Assembly: GCA_963974935.1 (NCBI GenBank)
Contig: CAXBEV010000002.1
Location: 173,467 to 237,466 of the forward strand
Direction: 5' to 3'
DNA from: UBA4479 sp963974935
GTDB lineage: Bacteria > Pseudomonadota > Alphaproteobacteria > Rhodospirillales > Casp-alpha2
DNA length: 64,000 nucleotides
Program-made: the position numbers and the translations under genes
Part shown: piece by piece, positions 33,386-42,633 of the stretch
Numbering within the stretch: the first letter of the stretch is position 1
How the letters are laid out: the number at the start of each line of letters is the position of its first letter
Notes under the pieces: model-generated
What the model was told of the DNA's origin: nothing
The model's input: the letters and a program-made list of their open reading frames with translations, nothing else
The model's database searches: none

Positions 33386-34093
33386 ATGACGGCACGCAGG
33401 CGCAAGGAACTTAGCGTCGAGCTAGACGGTCGCGCCGTGCCCGTTGCCCTGCTCCGGAACCGCCAGGCCAGGCGGATGATCTTGCGCATCGATCCGAAGA
33501 CTGAAGGCGTGAAGTTGACGCTGCCCTGGCATACGTCAGAAGCCGAAGGAATCGGCTTTGTGCAAAGTCAGACCGCATGGTTACGCCGTCGGCTCGCAAA
33601 GATTCCAGAGCGCGTACCGTTCGAAGACGGCCAAATAATTCCGATCCTCGGCATCAATCACGTCATCACCCACATGCCCGATGCACGGGGCGGGGTGTGG
33701 CTGGAAAATGAAAAAATATGCGTCACCGGTCAACTTGAACACATCTCGCGCCGTGTCGAAGATTGGCTGAAAAAAGAAGCCAAGCGGCGGTTAGCTGAAC
33801 TGTCGGCAGAAAAAGCACTGCAAATCGACGTCACGATTGGACGCGTCACGGTGCGCGATACCACGTCGCGCTGGGGATCATGCGCGCACGACGGTTCACT
33901 GAATTATTCCTGGCGTTTGGTAATGGCGCCCGACTTCGTGTTCGATTTCATCACCGCCCACGAGGTCGCGCATGTGATTGAGCGAAACCACGGCCCAAAT
34001 TTTCACCGCTTGGTTGATACGCTCACACCCCATGAAAAACAGGCCGAGGCATGGCTTAACGCATACGGCAGCAGCTTGCACCGGTACGGCTAA
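33386..34093 (+). CDS. YgjP-like/M48-type zinc metallopeptidase (DUF45)
   Basis: A 235-residue protein with the zinc motif HEVAHVIERNHGPNFH (HExxH plus a downstream His) near 192-207 and the family block TSRWGSCAHDGSLNYSWRLVMAP. These are features of the YgjP/SprT-like cytoplasmic metalloproteins. The cellular substrate is not known. It is 8 bp after the DapA-like gene. Its 3' end overlaps the convergent mmcB gene by 4 bp. Confidence 0.88.
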   Translation: MTARRRKELSVELDGRAVPVALLRNRQARRMILRIDPKTEGVKLTLPWHTSEAEGIGFVQSQTAWLRRRLAKIPERVPFEDGQIIPILGINHVITHMPDARGGVWLENEKICVTGQLEHISRRVEDWLKKEAKRRLAELSAEKALQIDVTIGRVTVRDTTSRWGSCAHDGSLNYSWRLVMAPDFVFDFITAHEVAHVIERNHGPNFHRLVDTLTPHEKQAEAWLNAYGSSLHRYG

Positions 34094-34554
34094 ACCGCAG
34101 GGTCGCTGCGGCCGGCCAATCTGTTCGCGCCGGTGCGTGCGAACCGAAGCGTTTGCGTGCGGCGACGATTGCCGTTCATCGGACTCTCGGCCGCAGGCCG
34201 CACAATCGTCGCCTCATAGGTGTTGGCGCAAATAAGTCCATGATCGTTGGGCAAGATATCGTTCGGGAAATCCGAGGCCACGGCAAAATAAAAGAAATCA
34301 CAGAAATCCAGGTATTCCGGCCACTTGTTGTCGGCCCGAAAATCTGCGAGCGAACTTTTCACCTCAACCACCACGAACCGCCCGTCACGGTCGAGTGCGG
34401 CAACGTCGACGCGGCGCCGACTGGTCAGCTTAAACTCGGTCAGCGGGGCATACCCCAGATCGCCCATCAGGCGGATGACACCTCGGGTGATATCATCAGC
34501 GGGGCTGCCGGGCAGCGGTCCTTGGCGGATGCGCACGTTTGATCTTCCTCGCAT
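34090..34554 (-). CDS. mmcB: MmcB-family DNA repair protein (PD-(D/E)xK-like)
   Basis: A 154-residue protein of the alphaproteobacterial MmcB family, an SOS-linked DNA repair factor first described in Caulobacter. The central RRRVDVAALDRDGRFVVVEVKSS matches a restriction-endonuclease-like core: an Asp followed by the E-V-K triplet. KWPEYLDFCDFFYFAVA is another family block. The start is the ATG at 34554. It is convergent with the YgjP-like gene, overlapping by 4 bp, and divergent from yjbQ by 28 bp. I did not see a clear LexA box in that short gap. Confidence 0.85.
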   Translation of the reverse strand: MRGRSNVRIRQGPLPGSPADDITRGVIRLMGDLGYAPLTEFKLTSRRRVDVAALDRDGRFVVVEVKSSLADFRADNKWPEYLDFCDFFYFAVASDFPNDILPNDHGLICANTYEATIVRPAAESPMNGNRRRTQTLRFARTGANRLAGRSDPAV

Positions 34555-34582
34555 TTGCAATTGGCTTTAAGAATGCTAACAG

Positions 34583-35008
34583 ATGCGTATGGCGCATGTA
34601 CAAACCACTTTACGCATCAACACCACCGGCGAAGGTCTGTATGAATTCAGCCGTGACGCCATACGGTTTTGTGCTGAAAGCAGCGTCCGCGTCGGCGTTT
34701 TGACGGTGTTTTGTCGCCACACCTCGGCATCATTGACGATCCAGGAAAACGCCGACCCGGATGTCATTCGAGATCTCAACGATTTCTTCAAACGGATCGT
34801 TTCCGAAGACCCGTCATTGTACCGTCATACCGCCGAAGGCCCCGACGACATGCCGGCGCATATCCGAAGCGCGCTGACGGATGTATCCCTATCGATCCCC
34901 GTCAACGATGGAAAGCCAATGCTTGGCACATGGCAGGGACTCTATCTTTTTGAACACCGTACCCGCCCGCATCAACGCAACGTGGTGCTTCATCTGAGCG
35001 GCGACTAA
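34583..35008 (+). CDS. YjbQ/UPF0047-family protein
   Basis: A 141-residue member of the YjbQ family, some members of which show weak thiamine-phosphate synthase activity. The conserved block is FCRHTSASLTIQENADPDV, and HIRSALTDVSLSIPV and LGTWQGLYLFEHRTRPHQRNV follow. It forms a small trimeric beta fold with putative His metal sites. An alternative ATG lies at 34589. It is convergent with the TPR-methyltransferase, overlapping by 4 bp. The biological role is uncertain. Confidence 0.9.
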   Translation: MRMAHVQTTLRINTTGEGLYEFSRDAIRFCAESSVRVGVLTVFCRHTSASLTIQENADPDVIRDLNDFFKRIVSEDPSLYRHTAEGPDDMPAHIRSALTDVSLSIPVNDGKPMLGTWQGLYLFEHRTRPHQRNVVLHLSGD

Positions 35009-36426
35009 ACGCTTTCGATGACCACGCCGGCTTGCTTGGTGACGATACCGAACGCGATATAGCTATACGTCCAGCCATACCGGGCCACGGCTTCTTGAAA
35101 CGCGCGGTGCTCGTCTTCGCGCCATGTCGGATTAACCAAATATTCGTCGAACACCAATACGGTGCCAGGCTGAATGCGTGGCGCCAAACCATTTAAGACG
35201 GTCACGGTGGACGCATAGATATCGCAATCAATATTGCAAAATCGGATGTCACCCGGATGCGCCGCCAAGAAATCCGCCAGCGTATCTTCAAATAAGCCAG
35301 GATGCAGGGTCACGTTGTCCAGCACTTCTGGCAACGCGCCTCCGGTTGAATACACCCCTTTGGGCTCGTCACCCCAGGCTGTGGGCAGGCCCTGAAAAGA
35401 ATCAAATCCGTGCACCGGCGCCGACGTCAGCCCTGCAATGTGGCGAAGTGACATGCCGTGACGGACCCCGAACTCTAGGACCAAACCTGTTTCCGGCGCC
35501 GCATCAAACGCATGACGCAACAGCCGAAACGGATCGTGAATGATCTCACTCGCCAACGTGGAATTGGATTTGATGTAGGTCCAGCTGTCCAACCAAGCCG
35601 CAATCGTCGGATCTTCGGCGTTCATAGGTGCAAATAAAGGTTCCGCATCCGCGCCCGACATTTCGGACGCGACAGCATGATAGAACGCCGCCATAGCATG
35701 GTCGGGGGCAATCTGTATGGCGTCGGCAAGCGTATCTATTGCGGGCTGGAGATCGCCATCACGCATTAACGTCAGGCCCAAGTTGCACAACGCGTTCGCG
35801 TGTTCAGGCTCGACAACAAGGACCGCTTCAAAGGCGGCGACGGCGTCGGCATAACGTCCGGCCTCGCGGTGTGCATTGCCGCGATTATAATGTGCGTCGG
35901 CAAAACCCGGGACGAGGCGGCAGGCTTCGGCACACACCGTTGCGGCTTCGTCAAAAAGGCCCAACTCGGACAAAGTGGCACCTAAGTTTGACAGCGCCTG
36001 CACGAAATCGCCTTTCAGGGCAACGGCATCCCGATATGCCTTCACCGCACCCGACTTGTCCCCCGCCGCCCGAAGCGCGTTACCCAGATTAAAATGCAGA
36101 TGCGCAGCATCTGGCAGCAGTTGAATCGCGCGCCGAAACGCGGCGGCGGCATCCTCAAAACGTTGCAGGCTTTGCAGGGCGGTGCCTTTGTTTGCGTGCG
36201 CATCGGCGACACGAGGCACATGGGCGATCACCTGCTCACTGAGCGCCAATGCATCTTCGGCGCGGCCCTGCTGCAAACGCAGTGTCGACAACAGATACAA
36301 TGCATCGACGTGACCGGGTTCATCGGCAAGCACCGCAAAATAGCCCGCCTCCGCCGCCGCCAAGTCACCAGCTTGATGGCAGGAAAGCGCATCTTGCAGG
36401 CGCTGAGGCAGGGAATCGTTCGTCAT
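35005..36426 (-). CDS. TPR protein fused to a TylF-like SAM methyltransferase domain
   Basis: A 473-residue protein. Residues 1 to about 260 are tandem TPRs (repeated GNALRAAGDKSGAVKAYRDA, GNAHREAGRYADAVAAFEAV and related helices). Residues from about 300 resemble TylF/macrocin-type O-methyltransferases: LVLEFGVRHGMSLRHIAG (SAM loop), HGFDSFQGLPTAWG, RFCNIDCDIYASTVTVL with metal-type Asp residues, and VLVFDEYLVNPTW. Likely a sugar or peptide methyltransferase whose TPR part binds the acceptor; the acceptor is unknown. The start is the ATG at 36426. It is divergent from another TPR-fused enzyme across 78 bases. Confidence 0.82.
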   Translation of the reverse strand: MTNDSLPQRLQDALSCHQAGDLAAAEAGYFAVLADEPGHVDALYLLSTLRLQQGRAEDALALSEQVIAHVPRVADAHANKGTALQSLQRFEDAAAAFRRAIQLLPDAAHLHFNLGNALRAAGDKSGAVKAYRDAVALKGDFVQALSNLGATLSELGLFDEAATVCAEACRLVPGFADAHYNRGNAHREAGRYADAVAAFEAVLVVEPEHANALCNLGLTLMRDGDLQPAIDTLADAIQIAPDHAMAAFYHAVASEMSGADAEPLFAPMNAEDPTIAAWLDSWTYIKSNSTLASEIIHDPFRLLRHAFDAAPETGLVLEFGVRHGMSLRHIAGLTSAPVHGFDSFQGLPTAWGDEPKGVYSTGGALPEVLDNVTLHPGLFEDTLADFLAAHPGDIRFCNIDCDIYASTVTVLNGLAPRIQPGTVLVFDEYLVNPTWREDEHRAFQEAVARYGWTYSYIAFGIVTKQAGVVIESV

Positions 36427-36504
36427 GGCATAAGTATACCTAAGGATCTTCAATCTGCCGAGAGTGCGCTTGCCCCTGGCGGGCGAACTGGCGATGATCC
36501 GCGA

Positions 36505-38163
36505 ATGGCAAAACGACGGCTTAAAAAATCAAGCGGACAGTTGGGCGGGCTGGAGAAAGCATTACGCGAAGGCCGACACGCCGACGCGTGGGCCGAAGCA
36601 CGTAAACTTTTGGCTGGGCATAACCCCAACGCCATGACGCTGAATCTGGCGGGTATCGCGGCCTATCATGTGGGCGACGTTGAAACCGCACATGCGTTAT
36701 TGCGGGATGCCGCAGCGGCGACGCGTCCAGAAGCACCGTTGTATGCAGAAATCCAAATGAACCTGGGCAACGTCTTAGCAGGCAGCAACGATGTCGAAGC
36801 CGCGCTTGCCGCCTATGACGCCGCCCACAATGCAAGCCCACGCTATGCTGAACCCGCCTATAATGCCGGCGTTCTTTTGATGCGGATCGGCGACCATGCG
36901 CAGGCAGCCATACGCTTTGAAGCGGCCCTTTCGCGTGATCCAGAACATGCACAAGCGGCTATCGGCTACAGCGAAGCGGCACGTTGTGCCGGCAACCTTG
37001 AAGCCGCAGCCGCTGCACTACAAACCTTGTTGGCCCGAGACAGCGGTAACGCGATTGCGTTGACGAATCTCGCCGCCGTGCTCAGCGCACAAGGACAGGA
37101 CGCCGAAGCCCGCACCCTCGCCGAACGCGCTGCCGAGATCGACCCGGGGCTCGCCGCCGCGCACTACAATGCCGGCGTTGCAATGCAGTCATTGAACCAG
37201 CATGCAGACGCCGCCCAGCGCTTTCGCCGCACCTTGGCGCTTGAGCCTGGGCATGCCGCCGCCGCTCTGAACATGGGCGAAGCGTATCTGGCGTTGGGTG
37301 ATACACCTGGGGCCGAACGCGCGTTCAATCGCGCCCTTGAAATTGATCCGACATTTGCGAAAGCAGCAATCAATCTGGCCGATATGGCGCTGCATGCGGG
37401 CCATGCAAAAACAACTGTGGCCGTCATAGACCGCTTCCTCACGCGCACGCCCGGGCATCCGAGCGCGCTTGCGTTCAAAGCGATTGCGCTTCGCGATGCA
37501 GGACAAATAAAAGACGCCCGCGCCCTCGATGATATGGACCGATTTATCATGACCCGGGATATCGTGGCGCCCGAAGGCTATGCAGATGTTGCGGCGTTCA
37601 ACCGGGCCTTAGGCGAACACGTTCTGGCACACCCGACTCTGACGCCGTCACCGAAAGCGCATGCGACCCGGGCCGGGCGACATTCCGGGGAATTGCTGGA
37701 CAGCGACACAGGTCCTTTTCAAGATTTTGCGGGCCTCATTATGGAGGCCTTTAATGCCTATCGCCGCCGCTTCACCGGCGAGGCCAGCCATCCGTTTTTA
37801 GATCAAATACCGGCAAACCCAAGGTTATCCGTGTGGGGGGTCGTGATGGAAGAAGGCGGCCATCAGGTCGCGCACATTCATCCGTCGGCATGGTTGTCCG
37901 GCGTATATTATGTGGACGTCCCGGACAGTGTCCGCGAAGACGACGAAACGCACGCAGGCTGGATCGAATTCGGTCGCGCGCCGGAAGATTTTCATTTTAC
38001 GCACACACCGGAGGTGCGTTTGATTCATCCAAATGCCGGTAAAATGATTCTATTCCCAAGTCATTTTTATCATCGCACCGTCCCGCTTTCAGGTAAGAAT
38101 CGCCGGATTTCCATCGCTTTCGACGTGATGCCTGCGGCAAGTACACTTGTGGAAAGCCCTTAG
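36505..38163 (+). CDS. TPR protein fused to a putative 2OG-Fe(II) oxygenase domain
   Basis: A 552-residue protein. Residues to about 340 are TPRs of the Ala-rich type (AEIQMNLGNVLAGSNDVEAA, AAHYNAGVAMQSLNQHADAA, AALNMGEAYLALGDTPGAE). The C-terminal about 200 residues match the putative 2OG-Fe(II) oxygenase family: HIHPSAWLSGVYYVDVPD, MILFPSHFYHRTVPLSG and RISIAFDVMP, giving iron-ligand His residues and a 2-oxoglutarate Arg. The start is the ATG at 36505 (MAKRRLKKSSGQLGG); a frame open upstream to 36094 is antisense to its divergent neighbour and not coding. Protein hydroxylation is plausible. A terminator follows at 38251. Confidence 0.82.
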   Translation: MAKRRLKKSSGQLGGLEKALREGRHADAWAEARKLLAGHNPNAMTLNLAGIAAYHVGDVETAHALLRDAAAATRPEAPLYAEIQMNLGNVLAGSNDVEAALAAYDAAHNASPRYAEPAYNAGVLLMRIGDHAQAAIRFEAALSRDPEHAQAAIGYSEAARCAGNLEAAAAALQTLLARDSGNAIALTNLAAVLSAQGQDAEARTLAERAAEIDPGLAAAHYNAGVAMQSLNQHADAAQRFRRTLALEPGHAAAALNMGEAYLALGDTPGAERAFNRALEIDPTFAKAAINLADMALHAGHAKTTVAVIDRFLTRTPGHPSALAFKAIALRDAGQIKDARALDDMDRFIMTRDIVAPEGYADVAAFNRALGEHVLAHPTLTPSPKAHATRAGRHSGELLDSDTGPFQDFAGLIMEAFNAYRRRFTGEASHPFLDQIPANPRLSVWGVVMEEGGHQVAHIHPSAWLSGVYYVDVPDSVREDDETHAGWIEFGRAPEDFHFTHTPEVRLIHPNAGKMILFPSHFYHRTVPLSGKNRRISIAFDVMPAASTLVESP

Positions 38164-38250
38164 TTTACAGCGTCGACGCGACCTGAACCTTTCAGATATA
38201 AGCTCGCAACAAGGTTTCGAAACCGATTTGCCGAGACTGAATTAATGATC

Positions 38251-38293
38251 GAGCGCCGCCAGCACACCGGTGGCGCTCAAACTATTTTTACGG
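38251..38293 (+). terminator. Rho-independent terminator after the TPR-oxygenase gene
   Basis: The inverted repeat gagcgccgcc ... ggtggcgctc (38251-38278) forms a stem of about 10 bp with one G-U pair and an 8-base loop. It is followed by AAACTATTTTTA. It lies about 90 bases after the stop at 38163 and before the pirin gene, so it probably ends the upstream transcript. Confidence 0.7.
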
Positions 38294-38333
38294 CATTATT
38301 TCGCTCAAATGTTGTTTTTTTATGGAGCCTAGC

Positions 38334-39206
38334 ATGTCCGACGCCATTGAGATGATCATCGAGCCACGCCCTACCGACCTTGGTGATTTTTCCGTTCGCC
38401 GCGTTTTACCGTTTCGGGGCAAGCGCATGGTCGGCCCATTTGTTTTCTTTGATCATATGGGCCCGGCAGACTTTCCGCCCGGCGAAGGAATTGACGTGCG
38501 CCCGCACCCGCACATTGGGTTGGCCACGGTGACCTATTTATTTGAGGGCGAGATCATGCATCGGGATTCGCTGGGCGTGGAACAAGCGATTCGCCCCGGC
38601 GCCGTCAATTGGATGACCGCAGGCAGGGGCATCGTGCACTCGGAGCGCACCGGCGATGCGGAGCGCGCCCGCGCGTCAACGTTGCATGGCATCCAGGCCT
38701 GGGTTGCACTGCCAAAAACCCACGAAACGACTGAGCCTGCCTTCAAACACCATCCGTCCGACGCACTCCCGGAATTTGAGCGAGATGGGGTGTCCATGAA
38801 ACTGATCGCCGGCACCGCATTCGGTTTAGAAGCAGATGTCGAGGTGCTTTGGCCAACGCTCTACATCGATATTAACGCCCCCGCCGACAGCACAATCCCC
38901 CTACCTGTCGAGCATGAAGAACGCGCCCTTTATATCGTCGACGGTGGCCTTGAAATCGACGACGCCGCTATCGCCCCGCTGACCATGGCTGTTCTCAAAC
39001 CGGGCAGCACGCCAACCATCACAGCGATCAGCGATTCGCGCGTAATGCTATGCGGTGGCAAACCGATGGACGGCCCCAGAACCATCTGGTGGAACTTCGT
39101 TGCCTCTAATCCAGACCTGCTGGAGCAGGCGAAAATAGACTGGAAAACCGGCAAGTTCGCGAGCGTCCCCGGCGATGACGAGTTTATTCCTCTTCCCGAG
39201 AAATAA
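38334..39206 (+). CDS. Pirin-family protein
   Basis: A 290-residue bicupin. The N-terminal cupin has FVFFDHMGPADFPPGEG, DVRPHPHIGLATVTYLFEGE (metal-binding His residues) and MHRDSLG, then NWMTAGRGIVHSERT, all diagnostic of pirins. Bacterial pirins include quercetin dioxygenases and regulators of pyruvate metabolism, so the activity is open. The start is the ATG at 38334 with GGAG six bases upstream; that GGAG is part of an in-frame ATG at 38322, which is therefore unlikely to be the start. Confidence 0.92.
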   Translation: MSDAIEMIIEPRPTDLGDFSVRRVLPFRGKRMVGPFVFFDHMGPADFPPGEGIDVRPHPHIGLATVTYLFEGEIMHRDSLGVEQAIRPGAVNWMTAGRGIVHSERTGDAERARASTLHGIQAWVALPKTHETTEPAFKHHPSDALPEFERDGVSMKLIAGTAFGLEADVEVLWPTLYIDINAPADSTIPLPVEHEERALYIVDGGLEIDDAAIAPLTMAVLKPGSTPTITAISDSRVMLCGGKPMDGPRTIWWNFVASNPDLLEQAKIDWKTGKFASVPGDDEFIPLPEK

Positions 39207-39298
39207 TTCAGCCCCATCAGCATATGCGGTGCCTTGGAACCCAGGCAACGGTCCTCTATGCTCCGCCACAATCAGAATTTCTCGGCAAAGGATGAGGC

Positions 39299-40852
39299 AT
39301 GGAAACCAGCGATCTCGAAAAATATGAACGCAAGGTCATAGTGCGGCGGCTCAGTGTATCGGATTATCCGGCCCTGCTGCGCGTGCAAACCGATGTGTTC
39401 AAAACCATCGAGCCCTGGACGCGACCGCAGTTCCTAAGCCAGTTACGCTCTTTTCCTGAAGGTCAACTTGGCGTTGAAGTCGATGGCGAGTTGGTGGCGA
39501 TTTCATCATCTTTGCTGATTTCAGGCCATGTCGCATCAAGCCGACACGACTTTGATACCGTCACCGACGACGGCTTTATCCGCAATCACCGCAATGACGG
39601 CGAATATTTATACGGCATCGACATCGCCGTCGCGCGGGAGTTTCAAGGCTACAAGCTGGCGAGGCGCTTATACGAAGCGCGCAAAGAGCTTGTCGTCGAC
39701 CAGAACCTCAAAGGGATCGTCATCGGCGGCCGCATTCCCGGTTACAAAGAACACGCCGACGAAATGACGGCTGACGAATACGTCGACAAAGTCGTCGCAC
39801 GCGAATTGGATGATCCGGTTTTGGTCGCACAACTTGCCAACGGGTTCGAGATCATCCGCGTCATTCAGGGCTACCTCGAAGAAGACGAGGAAAGCTGCGG
39901 CAATGCGGTGCTGATGAATTGGAAAAATCCCGATTACAAGCCCGAGCACAGCAGCGGAAACCATCCGCCGTCAGCGCGGCTTTGCATCATCCAATACCAA
40001 ATGCGCCGCGTTGAATCATTCGAGGTATTCAAGTCTCAATGCGAGTACTTCGTCGGCACGGCGTCGGAATACCGCTCTGACTTTGCCGTGTTTCCGGAGC
40101 TTCTGACCACGCAACTGTTTTCCATGTTGATCGCCGAGCGTCCAAAAGACGCCGCCCGCGCACTTGAGCAATTCACCAAGCCGTTCTTAGAAATGTTTAC
40201 CGAACTCGCGATCCGCTACAACGTCAATATTATCGGCGGCTCGCACCTAACCGTCGAAGACGACAAGCTGTACAACGTGGCCTATCTTTTCCGCCGCGAC
40301 GGCACCTTGGAAAAACAATACAAAATTCACGTCACGCCCAGCGAAACAAAATGGTGGGGTGTCACAGGGGGTGAGCGGGTTCAGGTCTTCGATACGGACC
40401 GGGGCAAGATCGCGATTTTGATCTGTTATGATATCGAGTTTCCGGAACTCGCACGTATCGCCGCCGAGAAAGGCGCCAACATCATTTTCGTGCCTTACAA
40501 CACGGACATGCGATCCGGTCATCTGCGGGTCAGCTATTGTGCACACGCACGGGCTATCGAAAATCACGTGTACGTCGCTATCGCCGGTGCGTGCGGCAAT
40601 TTACCGCATATTGAAACCGCAGAAATTCATTATGCCCAATCCGGTATTTATACGCCGTCGGATATCTCGTTCGACCGTGAAGGGATTGCAGCAGAATGTA
40701 CGCCGAATGCCGAAATGGTGCTGATCCATGACCTGGATTTGGACAAGCTGTCGCACCACAAGCACTTCGGCACCGTCCGCAACTGGATTGACCGTCGCAA
40801 AGACCTGTATTCCGTCAACTACGACGACGGTACTGAAAAAATCAGGGTGTGA
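39299..40852 (+). CDS. GNAT acetyltransferase fused to a nitrilase-superfamily carbon-nitrogen hydrolase
   Basis: A 517-residue fusion. Residues 1 to about 210 are a GNAT domain with an acetyl-CoA site near YGIDIAVAREFQGYKLARRL. Residues from about 225 are a C-N hydrolase with the catalytic triad visible: Glu 267 (VFPELLT), Lys 342 (QYKIHVT) and Cys 376 (LICYDIEFPEL). The two-domain form is known in several bacteria, but its substrate is unknown; amide cleavage followed by acetyl transfer is a natural guess. It overlaps the convergent dehydrogenase gene by 11 bp at the 3' end. Confidence 0.9.
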   Translation: METSDLEKYERKVIVRRLSVSDYPALLRVQTDVFKTIEPWTRPQFLSQLRSFPEGQLGVEVDGELVAISSSLLISGHVASSRHDFDTVTDDGFIRNHRNDGEYLYGIDIAVAREFQGYKLARRLYEARKELVVDQNLKGIVIGGRIPGYKEHADEMTADEYVDKVVARELDDPVLVAQLANGFEIIRVIQGYLEEDEESCGNAVLMNWKNPDYKPEHSSGNHPPSARLCIIQYQMRRVESFEVFKSQCEYFVGTASEYRSDFAVFPELLTTQLFSMLIAERPKDAARALEQFTKPFLEMFTELAIRYNVNIIGGSHLTVEDDKLYNVAYLFRRDGTLEKQYKIHVTPSETKWWGVTGGERVQVFDTDRGKIAILICYDIEFPELARIAAEKGANIIFVPYNTDMRSGHLRVSYCAHARAIENHVYVAIAGACGNLPHIETAEIHYAQSGIYTPSDISFDREGIAAECTPNAEMVLIHDLDLDKLSHHKHFGTVRNWIDRRKDLYSVNYDDGTEKIRV

Positions 40853-41816
40853 CGACGTTCCTGGGCGCACCGGCGACATAGGCATCAATGTTGTCGATCA
40901 GTTGATCGGCCAAACCCTGTATCGCCTCGATTCCCGCCCACGCCATGTGCGGGGTGAGAATAAAGTCAGGGCGATCCATGATACTGAGAAACGGGTGATT
41001 GTCCGGAATAGGCTCAGTCGTCACGACGTCAAATCCGGCGCCACTGATTTTGCCGTCCTTAAGCGCTTTGACGAGGGCAACCTCGTCAACCAATCCGCCC
41101 CGCGCCGTATTGATGATTAACGGCTTTTTCTTCATCTGATCGAACTCGGCATCGCTTAATAAATTGCGCGTGCTGTCCATCAACGGGCAATGCAACGTGA
41201 TGACGTCGCTTTCGGTCAAGATTTTTTCGAACGACGTGTACAGTGGCCCCATGCCGTCTGCGCCTTTGTAGGCGGAAAACCGGACCTCCATCCCAAATGC
41301 TTCGGCGCGCTTTGCAACGGCCTTGCCTAGCACACCATCTCCGATGATACCCAGCACTTTGCCTTCGAGGTTGAACACCGGGTAGTCGAAATAACAAAAC
41401 TGCTCGGCTTCTTTCCAGCGTCCGGCAGCAATGGAATTATGGTAGGGACGAAGTGAGCGGCTGAGAGATAACATCAAACCCAAAGTGTGCTCGGGCACCG
41501 TCGCCATCGCATAGGCGCGAATATTGGACACCACGACCCCACGTTCACCACAGACTTTCAGATCAACGTTGTCCGTGCCGGTCGCGGCGATGGCGACCAT
41601 TTTGAGATTTTTCATCTCGGCCAAAGCATCGGCACACAGCGGGACTTTATTGGTGATAACGATATCTGCGTCTTTGCAGCGCGCGGCGACCTCGTCGGAT
41701 GCGGTACGATCATACGTATCCATGGTGTGCGGGAAATCAGGCACACGCACGGTGACGGCGTCAGGCATGGTATCGCGATCTAAAAAAACAATATGGCGTT
41801 GATGATCGTCGTTCAT
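40842..41816 (-). CDS. D-2-hydroxyacid dehydrogenase
   Basis: A 324-residue NAD-dependent dehydrogenase of the D-isomer-specific family (hydroxypyruvate, glycerate or lactate type). ATGTDNVDLKVCGERGV, the Rossmann motif LGIIGDGVLGKAVAKRAEA, INTARGGLVDEVALV with the Arg, and ILTPHMAWAGIEA with the catalytic His are visible; the Glu lies in VTTEPIPD. The third glycine of GxGxxG is present. The substrate cannot be told from sequence. It is convergent with the GNAT-hydrolase fusion and divergent from the NIPSNAP gene. Confidence 0.9.
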   Translation of the reverse strand: MNDDHQRHIVFLDRDTMPDAVTVRVPDFPHTMDTYDRTASDEVAARCKDADIVITNKVPLCADALAEMKNLKMVAIAATGTDNVDLKVCGERGVVVSNIRAYAMATVPEHTLGLMLSLSRSLRPYHNSIAAGRWKEAEQFCYFDYPVFNLEGKVLGIIGDGVLGKAVAKRAEAFGMEVRFSAYKGADGMGPLYTSFEKILTESDVITLHCPLMDSTRNLLSDAEFDQMKKKPLIINTARGGLVDEVALVKALKDGKISGAGFDVVTTEPIPDNHPFLSIMDRPDFILTPHMAWAGIEAIQGLADQLIDNIDAYVAGAPRNVVTP

Positions 41817-41924
41817 ATTCCAGGCTTCCCGTCGTAAGGTGATCTAAGCAAAGCCTAAGGGGGCAGCCCCATCCCACGCAAGGGCAGACCGCCTGACGAA
41901 ACTGAAACACCCGAGGAGAAACCC

Positions 41925-42242
41925 ATGATTTACGATCACCGCACTTACAGCTGCCGCCCAGGCACCATCAAGAAGCAATTGGCAGTTTACGAAGCGCACG
42001 GCTATGTGCCGCAGACCCGCCATCTGGGCATGCCGTTGATGTACGCTGCGACCGAAACCGGTGATCCGAACACTTTTATCCATATCTGGTGCTACGAAGA
42101 CGCGGCCGACCGCGCAATCAAGCGCGCCGCCATGCAGGCGGACCCGGAATGGCAGGAATTCCTCGAAATCAGTGCCGAGGCCGGCTATTTGGTTTCCCAG
42201 CGGAACGTCATCTTGATGCCTGCACCGTTTTTTAAAAAATAA
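41925..42242 (+). CDS. NIPSNAP-family protein
   Basis: A 105-residue alpha/beta-barrel-type protein starting MIYDHRTYSCRPGTIKK and containing FIHIWCYEDAADRAIKR and WQEFLEISAEAGYLVSQ, the NIPSNAP pattern. Such small proteins dimerise like EthD and antibiotic-monooxygenase folds; a catalytic role is unproven. A good CGAGGAG site lies 9 bases upstream. It stands alone between the divergent dehydrogenase gene and the small lipoprotein. Confidence 0.88.
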   Translation: MIYDHRTYSCRPGTIKKQLAVYEAHGYVPQTRHLGMPLMYAATETGDPNTFIHIWCYEDAADRAIKRAAMQADPEWQEFLEISAEAGYLVSQRNVILMPAPFFKK

Positions 42243-42299
42243 GCCAAGCCCTTGATTTAAGTAATTAAATCCGCGGCCTTATAGAGGTTGGAGGAATTT

Positions 42300-42572
42300 A
42301 TGACATATCGATGGCGGCATATCGCCGCATGCATGGCGCTCGGCGTCCTTGTGCTGGGCGGCGTTTCAGCTTGTTCGAGCAAGGACGAGCGCGACATCGT
42401 CGCCGCGTCACCGACCGCAATTACGATAACCTCAACACGCTTCACCGAACCGACAGACGTCGCGGTGGCCCATTGTAAAAAATTCGGTCGTAATGCGGTG
42501 TCGCGGGGTGGCATAAAACTCGGCTCGCCTGCCTATAAAATCATGTGGGGATTTGACTGCGTCGATCCTTAA
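42300..42572 (+). CDS. Small lipoprotein of unknown function
   Basis: A 90-residue protein starting at the ATG at 42300, preceded by TGGAGG at 8 bases. The N-terminus is basic then hydrophobic (HIAACMALGVLVLGGVSAC), ending in a lipobox at Cys 25, so it should be a lipoprotein. The mature part is short, with two Cys (AHCKKFG and FDCVDP) about 30 residues apart that may form a disulfide. TSTRFTEPTDVAVAHCKKFG resembles small uncharacterised envelope lipoproteins. No function can be assigned. It lies 61 bases before the photolyase gene. Confidence 0.8.
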   Translation: MTYRWRHIAACMALGVLVLGGVSACSSKDERDIVAASPTAITITSTRFTEPTDVAVAHCKKFGRNAVSRGGIKLGSPAYKIMWGFDCVDP

Positions 42573-42633
42573 GGTGTCTCTATGATCCGAGCCGTGCTGC
42601 GGGTCGTATGCTTATCAGGAGACGCTCAATTTT

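Noticed and set aside
36094..36504. In-frame upstream extension of the TPR-oxygenase gene.
   Set aside because: It runs antisense through the TPR-methyltransferase N-terminal coding region; the sequence is not TPR-like and the ATG at 36505 gives a natural start.
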